NCBI RefSeq assembly: GCF_001642955.1
Contig: NZ_LWSK01000051.1
Location: forward strand, 1 to 40,765
Direction of reading: 5' to 3'
Length of the DNA: 40,765 nucleotides
DNA from: Rubripirellula obstinata
GTDB taxonomy: Bacteria > Planctomycetota > Planctomycetia > Pirellulales > Pirellulaceae
The position numbers and the translations under genes are program-made. This document shows positions 26,820 through 35,314 of the stretch, in pieces. The notes under the pieces are model-generated. The model was not told the DNA's origin, did not search any database, and was given only the letters and a program-made list of their open reading frames with translations. How positions within the stretch are numbered: position 1 is the first letter of the stretch; the number at the start of each line of letters is the position of its first letter.

Positions 26820-26949
26820 GTGAGCCGCGACGCGTGAGCGGCCGGGCAATGCGGTATGCCCGGCCGCTTACGCGTCGCGGCTCACGAAAGCGGCGCACCA
26901 AAGCTGACCGCCAAAGGTATGCCCGGCCGCTTACGCGTCGCGGCTCACC
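26820..26949. repeat. GTGAGCCGCGACGCGTGAGCGGCCGGGC palindrome and half copy
   Basis: A complete hairpin at 26820-26885 (GTGAGCCGCGACGCGTGAGC ... GCTTACGCGTCGCGGCTCAC) is followed by a right-arm copy at about 26916-26949. Short direct repeats (CACCAAAGCTGACCGCCAAAG) follow both. Related units are at 30601-30668 and 38226-38321. Confidence 0.9.
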
Positions 26950-26976
26950 AAAGCGGTTCACCAAAGCTGACCGCCA

Positions 26977-27024
26977 AAGAAAAAAGGCGATGCCGTGTCG
27001 GAACAACGGCGTCGCCTTCTTTTT
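26977..27024 (-). terminator. intrinsic terminator of the EF-G gene
   Basis: On the minus strand, AGGCGACGCCGT and ACGGCATCGCCT pair around a 9-nt loop and are followed by a T-rich tract. It begins about 23 nt after the EF-G stop. A-rich sequence on the other side may make it bidirectional. Confidence 0.85.
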
Positions 27025-27046
27025 AGATTCAACTTCGATCGATCGA

Positions 27047-29131
27047 CTACTTGGCTTCCGCCAATTCTTGTTGCTTCTTGGCGATGATCTCTTCTTGGAT
27101 GTTCGATGGGACTTGGCGGAAGGTTGCCAATTCCATTGTGAACGTTCCTTGGCCCTGCGTCATACTGCGAAGGTCAGTTGCGTAACCAAACGTTTCGGCC
27201 AACGGCACTTCGGCTTGGATAACACAGTTGCCGTCCAAGACGTCTGATGCCGACATCACACCGCGCCGCTTGGTCACGTCGCCGACGACCGAGCCTTGGA
27301 ACGATTCAGGGCATTCAATTTCGACGTTCATGATCGGTTCCAGCAGCTTTGGACCGGCTTGACGGAAGTACTCGCGGAAGCACCCTTGGGCGGCGGTATA
27401 GAAAGCCTTTTCCGACGAGTCAACGTCGTGATAAGTACCGTCTTCCAAGACGATCTTGGTTCCCACCACGGGATACTCGGCCACGGGGCCCTTGCCAAGA
27501 CTGTCGCGGAAACCCTTTTCCACAGCCGGAATGTACTGCTTCGGAATGCGTCCGCCGGTAACCTTGTCCTCGAACTCGAACGAATCTTCGCTGTCGGATT
27601 CGATCGGCGTCAGGGTGCCCTTGATATGAGCGTACTGACCCGAACCACCCGATTGCTTCTTGTGCTTGTAGTCGAACGTGACTTCCTTGGTCGGGCTTTC
27701 GCGGTAGCTGACCTTTGGTGCACCGACTTCGATATCCACGCCGTATTCGCGACGAATACGTTCGACATAAACTTCCAAGTGAAGTTCGCCCATTCCGCTG
27801 ATCAGAATTTCGCCGGTTTCCTCGTCACTGAACACGCGGAACGTCGGGTCTTCCTTGCGGAAACGTTGCAGAGCCTTGCCCATCTTGTCGCCGTCGCCAC
27901 GATTCTTGGGCTCAACCGCAACCTTGATCACAGGATCCGGCACGAACATGGATTCCAGCGTGCATTGATCACGTTCAGCACAGTACGTGTCACCGGAGGC
28001 AGCGTCGATGCCCATGATGGCGATAATGTCGCCCGCGGATGCACTCTCGATTTCTTCACGCTTGTCACTGTGCATTCGCACGATGCGGCTGAACCGTTCG
28101 CTGCGGCCAGTACGTTGGTTGACGTAAGTGCCGCCCTTTTCGATCGTACCTTGATAGATACGCATAAAAGTTAACTGACCGAATTGATCGTCAGCGATCT
28201 TGAAACCCATTCCGACAAACTTAGCCTTCGGATCGGGAAGCAGAGGGATTTTGATCTCTTCGTTTTCAGGATCACGGCCGTGGATTTCGCGGTCCAGAGG
28301 GCTTGGCAGGTATTGATTGACTGCGTCCAACAACGGCTGAACGCCCTTGTTCTTGTAAGCACTTCCGCAATAAACGGGTGTCGCTCCGTTCAGAACCGCC
28401 GAACGAGTGATTTTGTAAATCTGTTCGACCGTTGGCTCTTCTTCGGACAACAGCATTTCCATCAGCGAATCGTCGTACATCGAAAGTGCTTCCAGCATTT
28501 CCATGCGTTTCGCTTCGGCTTCGTCTTGCAAGTCAGCCGGAATCGGGCCTTCGATGACGTTTTCGCCGTCGTTGCCTTCGTGGGTATACGCGACCATCTT
28601 GATCAGGTCGACAACGCCCTTGAAATTGTCTTCGGCACCGATCGGGATCTGCATCAGGAACGCGTCGGCGTGCAGTTTGTCACGCAGTTGCTGAACCACC
28701 TTGTACGGGTTGGCACCGGTGCGGTCCATCTTGTTGATGAACGCAACACGAGGAACCTGGTATCGTTTCATTTGGCGATCGACGGTGATCGATTGCGACT
28801 GCACACCACCGACGCTGCACAGAACCAAAACGGCTCCGTCCAGAACTCGCAGCGATCGTTCGACTTCGACGGTAAAGTCCACGTGGCCGGGCGTGTCGAT
28901 CAGGTTGATCTTGTGATCCTTCCATTCGACCGATGTCGCGGCCGAGGTGATTGTGATCCCTCGTTCGCGTTCCAGATCCATGTGATCCATCGTGGCCCCG
29001 TCACCGTCACCGCGAACGTCTTCGATCTTGTGAATGCGTCCGGAATAGAACAGGATTCGTTCGCTGAGCGTCGTTTTGCCCGAGTCGATGTGGGCACTGA
29101 TCCCGATATTTCGCGTTTTGGCCAGACTCAT
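27047..29131 (-). CDS. fusA: elongation factor G, spdEFG1/mtEFG1-like, 694 aa
   Basis: A ribosomal translocase GTPase with the full five-domain EF-G length. G1 is AHIDSGKTT (residues 13-21), switch I has [10 protein letters not shown]3 is DTPGHVDFT and G4 is NKMD. The C-terminal half contains [19 protein letters not shown] and the domain IV stretch [10 protein letters not shown]. The stretch from [20 protein letters not shown] to [13 protein letters not shown] resembles mitochondrial EFG1 and the spdEFG1 paralogue known from spirochaetes, planctomycetes and delta-proteobacteria more than the common EF-G1. Genomes with spdEFG1 usually carry spdEFG2 elsewhere for ribosome recycling. ATG 29131 is preceded by GAAAGAAG. 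No str-operon genes (rpsL, rpsG, tuf) are adjacent. Confidence 0.92.
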   Translation of the reverse strand: MSLAKTRNIGISAHIDSGKTTLSERILFYSGRIHKIEDVRGDGDGATMDHMDLERERGITITSAATSVEWKDHKINLIDTPGHVDFTVEVERSLRVLDGAVLVLCSVGGVQSQSITVDRQMKRYQVPRVAFINKMDRTGANPYKVVQQLRDKLHADAFLMQIPIGAEDNFKGVVDLIKMVAYTHEGNDGENVIEGPIPADLQDEAEAKRMEMLEALSMYDDSLMEMLLSEEEPTVEQIYKITRSAVLNGATPVYCGSAYKNKGVQPLLDAVNQYLPSPLDREIHGRDPENEEIKIPLLPDPKAKFVGMGFKIADDQFGQLTFMRIYQGTIEKGGTYVNQRTGRSERFSRIVRMHSDKREEIESASAGDIIAIMGIDAASGDTYCAERDQCTLESMFVPDPVIKVAVEPKNRGDGDKMGKALQRFRKEDPTFRVFSDEETGEILISGMGELHLEVYVERIRREYGVDIEVGAPKVSYRESPTKEVTFDYKHKKQSGGSGQYAHIKGTLTPIESDSEDSFEFEDKVTGGRIPKQYIPAVEKGFRDSLGKGPVAEYPVVGTKIVLEDGTYHDVDSSEKAFYTAAQGCFREYFRQAGPKLLEPIMNVEIECPESFQGSVVGDVTKRRGVMSASDVLDGNCVIQAEVPLAETFGYATDLRSMTQGQGTFTMELATFRQVPSNIQEEIIAKKQQELAEAK

Positions 29132-29392
29132 AACTTCTTTCTTACTTTCTCGATTGCATGTCGAATCGCGGCATGACGATCGCATGCACTGATTGATTTG
29201 ATGGGCTGATGACCCTATCGACGGATTATCAGCCAGAACGCCAAAACCTGGCGAGCGGAGAAATATGGCAGAGCATTCGCGTTGGTGGAAGGGCAAATGC
29301 GGATTCTGGGAAGTCTGAGAGCAATTTGCAGGCCGCCCGTCGCATTTCGCGTGTCCGCTGGACGGCAACGGAGCGCCAATTATCCTTAGCCG
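29132..29392. promoter_or_regulatory. divergent promoter region, EF-G and flippase-like genes
   Basis: 261 bp between oppositely oriented genes, with no repeats. Promoters for both are expected here, but I cannot place them with confidence. Confidence 0.35.
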
Positions 29393-30424
29393 ATGCAATC
29401 GACCCGCAAAAAAATCCTGCTTTCCGCCTTCAAGTTCGCAATCCCAGCGGCGATTATCGGATTTCTGATCTGGCGAATTGAACCAGAACAGTGGCAACAA
29501 CTGTCCGAGCAACCCAAGGATTACTGGTTGTTGCTGGCCGCGCTTGCGTCCGGGCTGATCGCGATGAGTCTTTCGTTCACCCGCTGGTGCGTGCTGGTGC
29601 GTTGCCAGGGAATTGAATTGAGCATGTTGGAAGCGTTCCGGCTGGGGTCGATCTGTTTTTTATTGAGCTTTGTGTCCGCCGGCAGCGTCGGTGGAGACCT
29701 TTTTAAGGCGATTTTCCTGGCCAAACGTCGGCCCGGTAAACGAGTCGCTGCCGTCGCATCAGTGTTGGTCGATCGCGGGTGTGGGCTTTATGGGCTGCTT
29801 TTATTGGTCGCGGGCGGTTTGTTGATCAGCCCCAGCGAATCCACGATCGCAAACGATTCGGCGATCGGGATCACTCAAATCAAATGGGCGACCGGGATTC
29901 TTATTGGATCGGGAACCGCGGTGCTGGCGATCCTGATTCTGGGCGGACGCGGCGTCGATCGACTGATTACCTGGGGCAGCGACTTGCCGGTGATCGGCAA
30001 AGTCGTCTCGACCGTCGGCCCTCCGCTGCGGATGTTCCACGATCACCCGGTCGGATTCGGGTTCGCGATCCTGCTTAGCCTGGGCGTTCAAGGCATGTTG
30101 GTCATCAGCATGTATTTCGTCGCACGCGGTCTGTACACCAGTCCGCCAACGTTGGCCGAGCACTTCGTGATCGTACCGATCGGGATGTTGGTGTCCGCGT
30201 TACCGCTAACGCCAGCGGGAATCGGATTGTTGGAAGCCGCCATCAACGAGCTGTACAAAATCGTCCCCGCCGTCCCCACCGCCGCGTCAGGAACCCTGGT
30301 CGCGTTGGTCTTCGAGATGGTCAAGTTCGTGATGGCCATCATCGGCACCGCCTTCTACTGGACCGCCGGAGCCGAAGTCCGAGACAGCATCGAAACCGCC
30401 GAAGTCGAAGCAGTCGCGTCGTAA
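29393..30424 (+). CDS. flippase-like membrane protein (LPG synthase TM-domain family), 343 aa
   Basis: About eight to nine hydrophobic segments with the pattern of the family shared by the membrane part of MprF/lysylphosphatidylglycerol synthase and archaeal AglD. The signature pieces are [28 protein letters not shown] (residues about 82-109), the [21 protein letters not shown] loop and [15 protein letters not shown]. The protein lacks the C-terminal aminoacyl-transfer domain of MprF, so only the flippase or membrane role applies. The lipid it handles is unknown. The ATG lies just after a TATCCTTAGCCG stretch with no strong ribosome site. Confidence 0.8.
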   Translation: MQSTRKKILLSAFKFAIPAAIIGFLIWRIEPEQWQQLSEQPKDYWLLLAALASGLIAMSLSFTRWCVLVRCQGIELSMLEAFRLGSICFLLSFVSAGSVGGDLFKAIFLAKRRPGKRVAAVASVLVDRGCGLYGLLLLVAGGLLISPSESTIANDSAIGITQIKWATGILIGSGTAVLAILILGGRGVDRLITWGSDLPVIGKVVSTVGPPLRMFHDHPVGFGFAILLSLGVQGMLVISMYFVARGLYTSPPTLAEHFVIVPIGMLVSALPLTPAGIGLLEAAINELYKIVPAVPTAASGTLVALVFEMVKFVMAIIGTAFYWTAGAEVRDSIETAEVEAVAS

Positions 30425-30445
30425 TCTGATAGAGCAAGCACGCAG

Positions 30446-30502
30446 TTTTTTTGTCTAAATGATCGGGCACATGCGGGTTCAATGGAAGATTAGACAAAAA
30501 AA
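30446..30502. repeat. AT-rich inverted repeat TTTTTTTGTCTAA/TTAGACAAAAAAA
   Basis: A perfect 13-bp inverted pair with a 31-nt loop follows the flippase-like gene by 20 bp. A further GAGACAAAAAAA copy comes just after it. The stem is A-T rich, so terminator activity is doubtful. Confidence 0.7.
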
Positions 30503-30568
30503 TTAGAGACAAAAAAATGGTGGCGAAAAGTGGTGGGCCTTAGACTCGCTCGGTCTTCACCGCCACAA

Positions 30569-30694
30569 GGCAAATCAGTTTTTCACACTGGGGAATTTCT
30601 TGTGAGCCGCTGGCGGTAACGCCACGGGCATTTACGTAGGCCCGGCCGCTTACGCGATCACGGCTCACAACCTAATTTGAAAAACTGACTTGCC
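30569..30694. repeat. two-layer inverted-repeat element (MITE-like), 126 bp
   Basis: The outer arms GGCAAATCAGTTTTTCA and TGAAAAACTGACTTGCC enclose a second inverted pair, TTGTGAGCCG and CGGCTCACAA. The latter belongs to the GTGAGCCG/GCGGCCGGGC family. The end at 38215-38240 carries a matching AGTTTTTCAAATGGTTCC fragment. Confidence 0.8.
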
Positions 30695-30797
30695 CTGCTT
30701 CACCGCCTACGCCAACTGGACATTGTTGGTATTCTGTATCTGACTTGGGAATTAAGTACGAAATACACGAATCACACGCTCGCTAGGATCTACCTGC

Positions 30798-31850
30798 ATG
30801 ACGGCTGAAGAAGAAGTGCTCAGCGAAGCCGACGCCGCTCGCCTGCACGAAGCTCGGAAGAAAATCATCGAGCAACTCGGCAAGGTCATCGTCGGACAAG
30901 AAAATGTCATCGACGAGATCCTGATCTGCCTGTTCAGTCGCGGTCACGTGATGCTGGAAGGCGTTCCCGGACTGGCCAAAACGCTGATGATCAGCACGCT
31001 GGCCAAAACGCTTGATCTGTCCTTCAGCCGCATTCAATTCACGCCTGACTTGATGCCCGCCGACGTGACCGGCACCGAGATCATGGAAGAAGACCGATCG
31101 ACCGGGCATCGTGATTTCCGCTTCATGCAAGGCCCGTTGTTTGCCAACATCGTGTTGGCGGACGAGATCAACCGGACGCCGCCGAAGACTCAATCGTCAC
31201 TGCTGGAAGCGATGCAGGAACGTCAGGTCACCGTCGGCCGAAACCGTCACGAACTCGACGACCCGTTCTTTGTGCTGGCGACGCAAAACCCGATCGAACA
31301 AGAAGGCACCTACCCGCTGCCCGAGGCGCAGCAGGACCGGTTCATGTTCAAGATCTTCGTCGAGTATCCAAGCTTTGACGAAGAGTTCGAGGTCGCTCGG
31401 CGAACCACCGGCAGCCAAACGGCAGTCGTTGAACCGGTGCTGACCGGCGAAGAAATCAAACGGCTTCAGCAACTCGTTCGCCAAGTTCCGATCAGCGATC
31501 ACGTCGTTCGTTACGCTCTGTCATTGGTCCGTCAAACACGCGTCGGTATCGAAGGCGTCCCGGACTTTGTCGATGACCTGGTCGGCTGGGGCGCTGGTCC
31601 GCGAGCGGTTCAGTTCTTGATCTTGGGCGGCAAGGCCCGTGCTTTGCTGGAGGGTCGATTTCATGTCAGCGTCGATGACATCGCAGCGCTGGCCGCACCG
31701 GTGCTGCGTCACCGAATGGTGGTCAACTTTGCCGCCGAGAGTGACGGGATCACCAGCGATGATGTGATCCAGCGAATCGTAGACGCCACGCCAACGACCG
31801 AAGACGAGCTTTCACGCGATGCCCGATTCCAAAAGATATTTGCGTCCTGA
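30798..31850 (+). CDS. MoxR-family AAA+ ATPase, 350 aa
   Basis: A chaperone-type AAA+ ATPase. Walker A is GVPGLAKT (residues 55-62), Walker B is IVLADEINR, then [25 protein letters not shown] (sensor 1 and following loop) and the C-terminal lid domain with sensor 2. MoxR proteins work with VWA-domain partners, usually encoded next to them, to insert metals or remodel proteins. Here the next three genes encode a DUF58 protein and two VWA membrane proteins, the classical partner set (compare the Bat operons). The gene's 3' end overlaps the DUF58 gene by 32 bp. Confidence 0.93.
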   Translation: MTAEEEVLSEADAARLHEARKKIIEQLGKVIVGQENVIDEILICLFSRGHVMLEGVPGLAKTLMISTLAKTLDLSFSRIQFTPDLMPADVTGTEIMEEDRSTGHRDFRFMQGPLFANIVLADEINRTPPKTQSSLLEAMQERQVTVGRNRHELDDPFFVLATQNPIEQEGTYPLPEAQQDRFMFKIFVEYPSFDEEFEVARRTTGSQTAVVEPVLTGEEIKRLQQLVRQVPISDHVVRYALSLVRQTRVGIEGVPDFVDDLVGWGAGPRAVQFLILGGKARALLEGRFHVSVDDIAALAAPVLRHRMVVNFAAESDGITSDDVIQRIVDATPTTEDELSRDARFQKIFAS

Positions 31851-32721
31851 GGTCACCACGCGAATTCGTCGTCTGGAATTAACCGCCAGACGCGTCGTCG
31901 AAGGTTTCCTGTCAGGCATGCACCGCAGTCCCTACTTTGGGCAGTCGATCGAGTTTCTGCAGCACCGGCAATACACCGCTGGTGACGAAATTCGCCACAT
32001 CGATTGGAAGGTCTACGCGCGGCAAGACAAGCTGCACATCAAACAATACGAAGAAGAAACCAACCTGCGTTTAACCCTGATGGTCGATCAATCGGCCAGC
32101 ATGGCGTACGGCGAAGGCGATTCCAACAAGTACGACTTCTCCGCGTCCGTCGCCGCTTCATTGGCCTACCTCGCACTGCGTCAAAAGGATGCCGTCGGCC
32201 TGTACACATTCGACACAGAAATCCAAAACACCGTTCAAGCCAAGAGCAACCAGCAACAATTGAACCGCATCCTGTCGATGCTAAGCAGTGTCGGTGCCGA
32301 TGGACGAACCGACTTGCCCGCCGTCACCAAGAAGGTCGCCCAGGCGATTCCCAAACGCGGATTGGTGGTTCTGATTTCAGACTTACTTGGCGTGGACGAT
32401 CTGATGGAAGGCTTGCGAATCCTGCGCAGCCGAGGTCACGACGTTGTGCTGTTCCATGTCTTGCATGATGACGAATTAGATTTTGAGTTCGCCGGAGCGA
32501 CCAAGTTCGAGGGCCTCGAGTCCGACGACTTTCTCAACTGCAATCCACGAGCGCTCCGCGAAGGCTACCTCGAAGCACTCAACAAGTTTCTCACCCAAAC
32601 CAAAAAGTCATGCGGCCGTCTGTCAATCGATTACGTCGGAGTCCGCACGAGTGACCCGCTAGACGCCGTCCTAGCAAAATTCCTAGACGCAAGAACCTCA
32701 CTACCCAAACTAAAAAAGTAG
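31819..32721 (+). CDS. DUF58 domain protein, MoxR partner, 300 aa
   Basis: The DUF58 signature is present as [26 protein letters not shown] (about residues 55-80). It is followed by a VWA-like fold starting [15 protein letters not shown], with the DxSxS metal site (Asp-Gln-Ser-Ala-Ser). Later strands are [14 protein letters not shown] and [16 protein letters not shown]. No membrane segment is present. It begins inside the moxR gene (32-bp overlap, different frame), indicating co-translation. It probably binds the MoxR ATPase as its VWA-type adaptor. Its cellular target is unknown. Confidence 0.92.
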   Translation: MPDSKRYLRPEVTTRIRRLELTARRVVEGFLSGMHRSPYFGQSIEFLQHRQYTAGDEIRHIDWKVYARQDKLHIKQYEEETNLRLTLMVDQSASMAYGEGDSNKYDFSASVAASLAYLALRQKDAVGLYTFDTEIQNTVQAKSNQQQLNRILSMLSSVGADGRTDLPAVTKKVAQAIPKRGLVVLISDLLGVDDLMEGLRILRSRGHDVVLFHVLHDDELDFEFAGATKFEGLESDDFLNCNPRALREGYLEALNKFLTQTKKSCGRLSIDYVGVRTSDPLDAVLAKFLDARTSLPKLKK

Positions 32722-32726
32722 GAAGA

Positions 32727-32841
32727 GAGCTATTAGCGATTAGCTGTTAGCAATTAGCCTGCCTCGAAAAGACAAACCACAAAACGACCACCTACTCAAA
32801 AAAGCTAATCGCTAATCGCTAACTGCTAACTGCTAATCGCT
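32727..32841. repeat. GCTAATCGC/GCGATTAGC repeat block inside the MoxR operon
   Basis: The left side has units reading TTAGCGATTAGC, TGTTAGCAATTAGC. The right side has the complementary GCTAATCGCTAATCGCTAAC and TGCTAACTGCTAATCGC. The block forms a long hairpin around an A-rich centre and fills the only non-overlapping gap in the operon, ending 4 bp before the GTG of the next gene. It could reduce read-through or act on mRNA stability. Confidence 0.85.
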
Positions 32842-32845
32842 CAAA

Positions 32846-35314
32846 GTGTTCCTCTTCCCAGCCCTAACGATCGGATTCTTGTTTATCGCGGTGCCACCGT
32901 TGGTACACCTGATCAACATGCTGCGCCACCAGCGTCGGCCATGGGCGGCGATGGACTTTTTGCTGCAAAGTTATCGCAAGCAAAAGAAGTGGATACGCGT
33001 CAGGCAACTGTTGCTGCTGTTAGCTCGCACCCTGATTGCCATCCTGCTGATTGCGATGCTATGCGGATGGAACGGTGGCGGACGCGCCCTGCAAATACTC
33101 GGCGGCACAACCACGCATCATGTCGTCATCCTGGACGACAGCTATTCGATGGGCGACGTCAGCATCGGTTCCGGCAACCAGATCAGTCAAAACATCGGTG
33201 AATCCTCAACCGAACCGGGACAACGAATCGCGACCGGCGCTTACGGACGTTCACTCAGTGCACTCAACGACCTGATCACCCGACTCGCTTCCGACGACGG
33301 CAACCATCAACTCACCGTCATGCGATCCAGTCGCGCGGCAATGGCCAGCCGCGTTGGCAGCAGTTCCGGTGACGCCGCCGCTGATCTGTCGGCGCAAACG
33401 GTCACCTCCGACGGACGGCTGGCCGCTCGCATCATGTCCACTCAAGTCTCACCGATCCGCACGGACTTATCCGCCGCCTTGGACCTGGCCGCCGAATTGG
33501 TCAACAACACGCCAGCCGATTCGACTTACGTTTACATCGCCAGCGACTTCCGTGCCCGCGATTGGGATTCACCTCAGCGGTTAGCCGAATCGCTGCGTCG
33601 GTTGCCCGCCAGCACCACGATTCGCATGATCGATTGCGCCGCGTCGCCTGCACCCAACTTGGCGGTCACCGACATCTCGCCCGTGCAAGACGTCTGGGTC
33701 GCTGGCGTTCCGGTCGTCATCAACGTCACGATCAAAAACTACTCTTCGATCGCCGCCCAAAACATCGCCATGCAAGCTCGCGTGGTTCGCTATGGTTCCA
33801 GTGCCACCGTGGTCGATCCCACCAGTTACGTCAGCGGTGAAGTCGAATCGCTTCCGACGATCATCATCGAATCGTTGGCCGCTGGTCAGCAGGTGACCAA
33901 AACGTTCCAAGTCTTCATCACGCAAACTGGAACGCACGCGATCGAAGTCACGTTGCCCGACGACGCGCTTGCGATCGACAACACACGTTCATGCACGTTG
34001 CCGCTATCCGACGTCGAAAAAGTGCTGGTCATCGACGGCGACCTGGACACTCGCGGTGCCTACCACGTCGCGTCCGTTCTGGATCCCGGATCACAAGTTC
34101 GCATCGGAGCGGTCCCCGACGTCAAGCCGCCCGCGTTCCTGCGATCGGCGACCTGGGAATCGCTTGCAGCCTACCGAGCGATCTACCTGATCGACCTTCC
34201 CGAAATTACCGACGCCGCCGCCGAAGCACTCGACCAATACGTGCGACGCGGTGGCGGCTTGGCGTGGTTCCTGGGGAAACGAGTCAGCAGCAAACAGTAC
34301 AACGAAGTCCTGATGACGCGCGACCGTCGGTTGTTACCAGGATTGCTGGACGACCCGTTGCCGCTTTCGATCGGCGACGAAACCGAATCCGATTTGCGAC
34401 TGGGGGAATCGTCACAGTCGTTGCTGGCACCGCTAGCGTCCGCCGGCGAAACAGCACTCGCGTTGGTCGGTGTTTCAAAGTCGTGGCAAATCGATCTGGA
34501 AAAGGTCGAAGACGAAAACGAAGATAGAGATGAAGAAAATTCAAACGCCGATACTCGAATCCGCCAAGTGATCGATCGACGCGACGGCTTGCCGTGGGTG
34601 TTGCAGCACAACGTTGGCGAAGGCCGTGTCGTGACGGTGTTGTCAGGGCTAGATGGTGAGTGGACGAATTGGCCCGGCGATCCATCGTTCGTTGTTTTTA
34701 TGCTGCAATCCAACGCGTTGCTCTGGAGCGGTGCTGCGTCGCCGACTCAGCGTTTTATTGACGATCCACTGGTTCGAGTTTTGCCGCAGCAAGAGTTCAC
34801 CGGCGATGTTTCTTATGTGCCCGCGTCAAACCAACCGCCCCGCGTCGCGATCGAAATCAAATCAGGTGCCGAAGGAAACGAAACCGATCAAGTCGATCCG
34901 TCCAGCGGCCGGCCAGCGTTCCGAATTCGCTTGGACCCCAAAGAGATGATGATCGCGGGCGATAGCAGCGTCGAACAATGGCTGCGTCCGGGCATTTCGG
35001 AATGGTCGATGATGGCGGTCGATGGTTCGATGGTGATCACGCCAACCGCGGGCGTGATTCGCATCGGCGAAGGTGACTTGAAGCGAGCCGACCAGGCCGA
35101 GATCTCTCAATCGTTGCTGCCGATCGAAGTCAAATTCATGACCAGCAACGCCTGGAGCAATCAAAACCAAACGGCCGGCAATTCAGCATTGTCGCTGTTG
35201 CTGCTCGGTCTGCTGGCGGCATTTTTGGCGATCGAACAGGCACTCGCCTACTGGGCCAGCTACCACGTCCGCGGATCCACGCCCACGCCAGCCAGCGGAG
35301 GTCACGCACGATGA
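32846..35314 (+). CDS. BatA-like membrane protein with VWA domain, 822 aa (GTG start)
   Basis: The N-terminal BatA module (VPPLVHLINMLRHQRRPWAAMDFLLQSYRKQKKWIRVRQLLLLLARTL) has two membrane segments (about 3-17 and 60-75). The VWA domain begins at VVILDDSYSMGD (Asp-Asp-Ser-Tyr-Ser, DxSxS metal site) and includes DSTYVYIASDFRARDW. A CARDB-like beta domain follows (about 270-390), then a Rossmann-like region with KVLVIDGDLDTRGAYHVASV, and a final membrane segment (SALSLLLLGLLAAFLAIEQALAYW). GTG 32846 is taken because no ATG fits before the BatA motif. There is no Shine-Dalgarno because the repeat block lies directly upstream. It overlaps the next gene by 4 bp (ATGA). Confidence 0.85.
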   Translation: MFLFPALTIGFLFIAVPPLVHLINMLRHQRRPWAAMDFLLQSYRKQKKWIRVRQLLLLLARTLIAILLIAMLCGWNGGGRALQILGGTTTHHVVILDDSYSMGDVSIGSGNQISQNIGESSTEPGQRIATGAYGRSLSALNDLITRLASDDGNHQLTVMRSSRAAMASRVGSSSGDAAADLSAQTVTSDGRLAARIMSTQVSPIRTDLSAALDLAAELVNNTPADSTYVYIASDFRARDWDSPQRLAESLRRLPASTTIRMIDCAASPAPNLAVTDISPVQDVWVAGVPVVINVTIKNYSSIAAQNIAMQARVVRYGSSATVVDPTSYVSGEVESLPTIIIESLAAGQQVTKTFQVFITQTGTHAIEVTLPDDALAIDNTRSCTLPLSDVEKVLVIDGDLDTRGAYHVASVLDPGSQVRIGAVPDVKPPAFLRSATWESLAAYRAIYLIDLPEITDAAAEALDQYVRRGGGLAWFLGKRVSSKQYNEVLMTRDRRLLPGLLDDPLPLSIGDETESDLRLGESSQSLLAPLASAGETALALVGVSKSWQIDLEKVEDENEDRDEENSNADTRIRQVIDRRDGLPWVLQHNVGEGRVVTVLSGLDGEWTNWPGDPSFVVFMLQSNALLWSGAASPTQRFIDDPLVRVLPQQEFTGDVSYVPASNQPPRVAIEIKSGAEGNETDQVDPSSGRPAFRIRLDPKEMMIAGDSSVEQWLRPGISEWSMMAVDGSMVITPTAGVIRIGEGDLKRADQAEISQSLLPIEVKFMTSNAWSNQNQTAGNSALSLLLLGLLAAFLAIEQALAYWASYHVRGSTPTPASGGHAR

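Larger units (their letters stand above)
30425..30797. other. 373-bp intergenic region with two inverted-repeat elements
   Basis: Holds an AT-rich inverted repeat (30446-30502), the compound element at 30569-30694 and about 100 bp that presumably contain the promoter of the MoxR operon. No gene is seen. Confidence 0.6.

Noticed and set aside
28184-29176. Long plus-strand open frame of 330 codons
   Set aside because: It is the complement of the EF-G gene; its length only reflects codon bias of the real gene on the other strand.
30446-30502. Intrinsic terminator after the flippase-like gene
   Set aside because: The stem is short on G-C pairs and has a 31-nt loop, so it is listed only as an inverted repeat.
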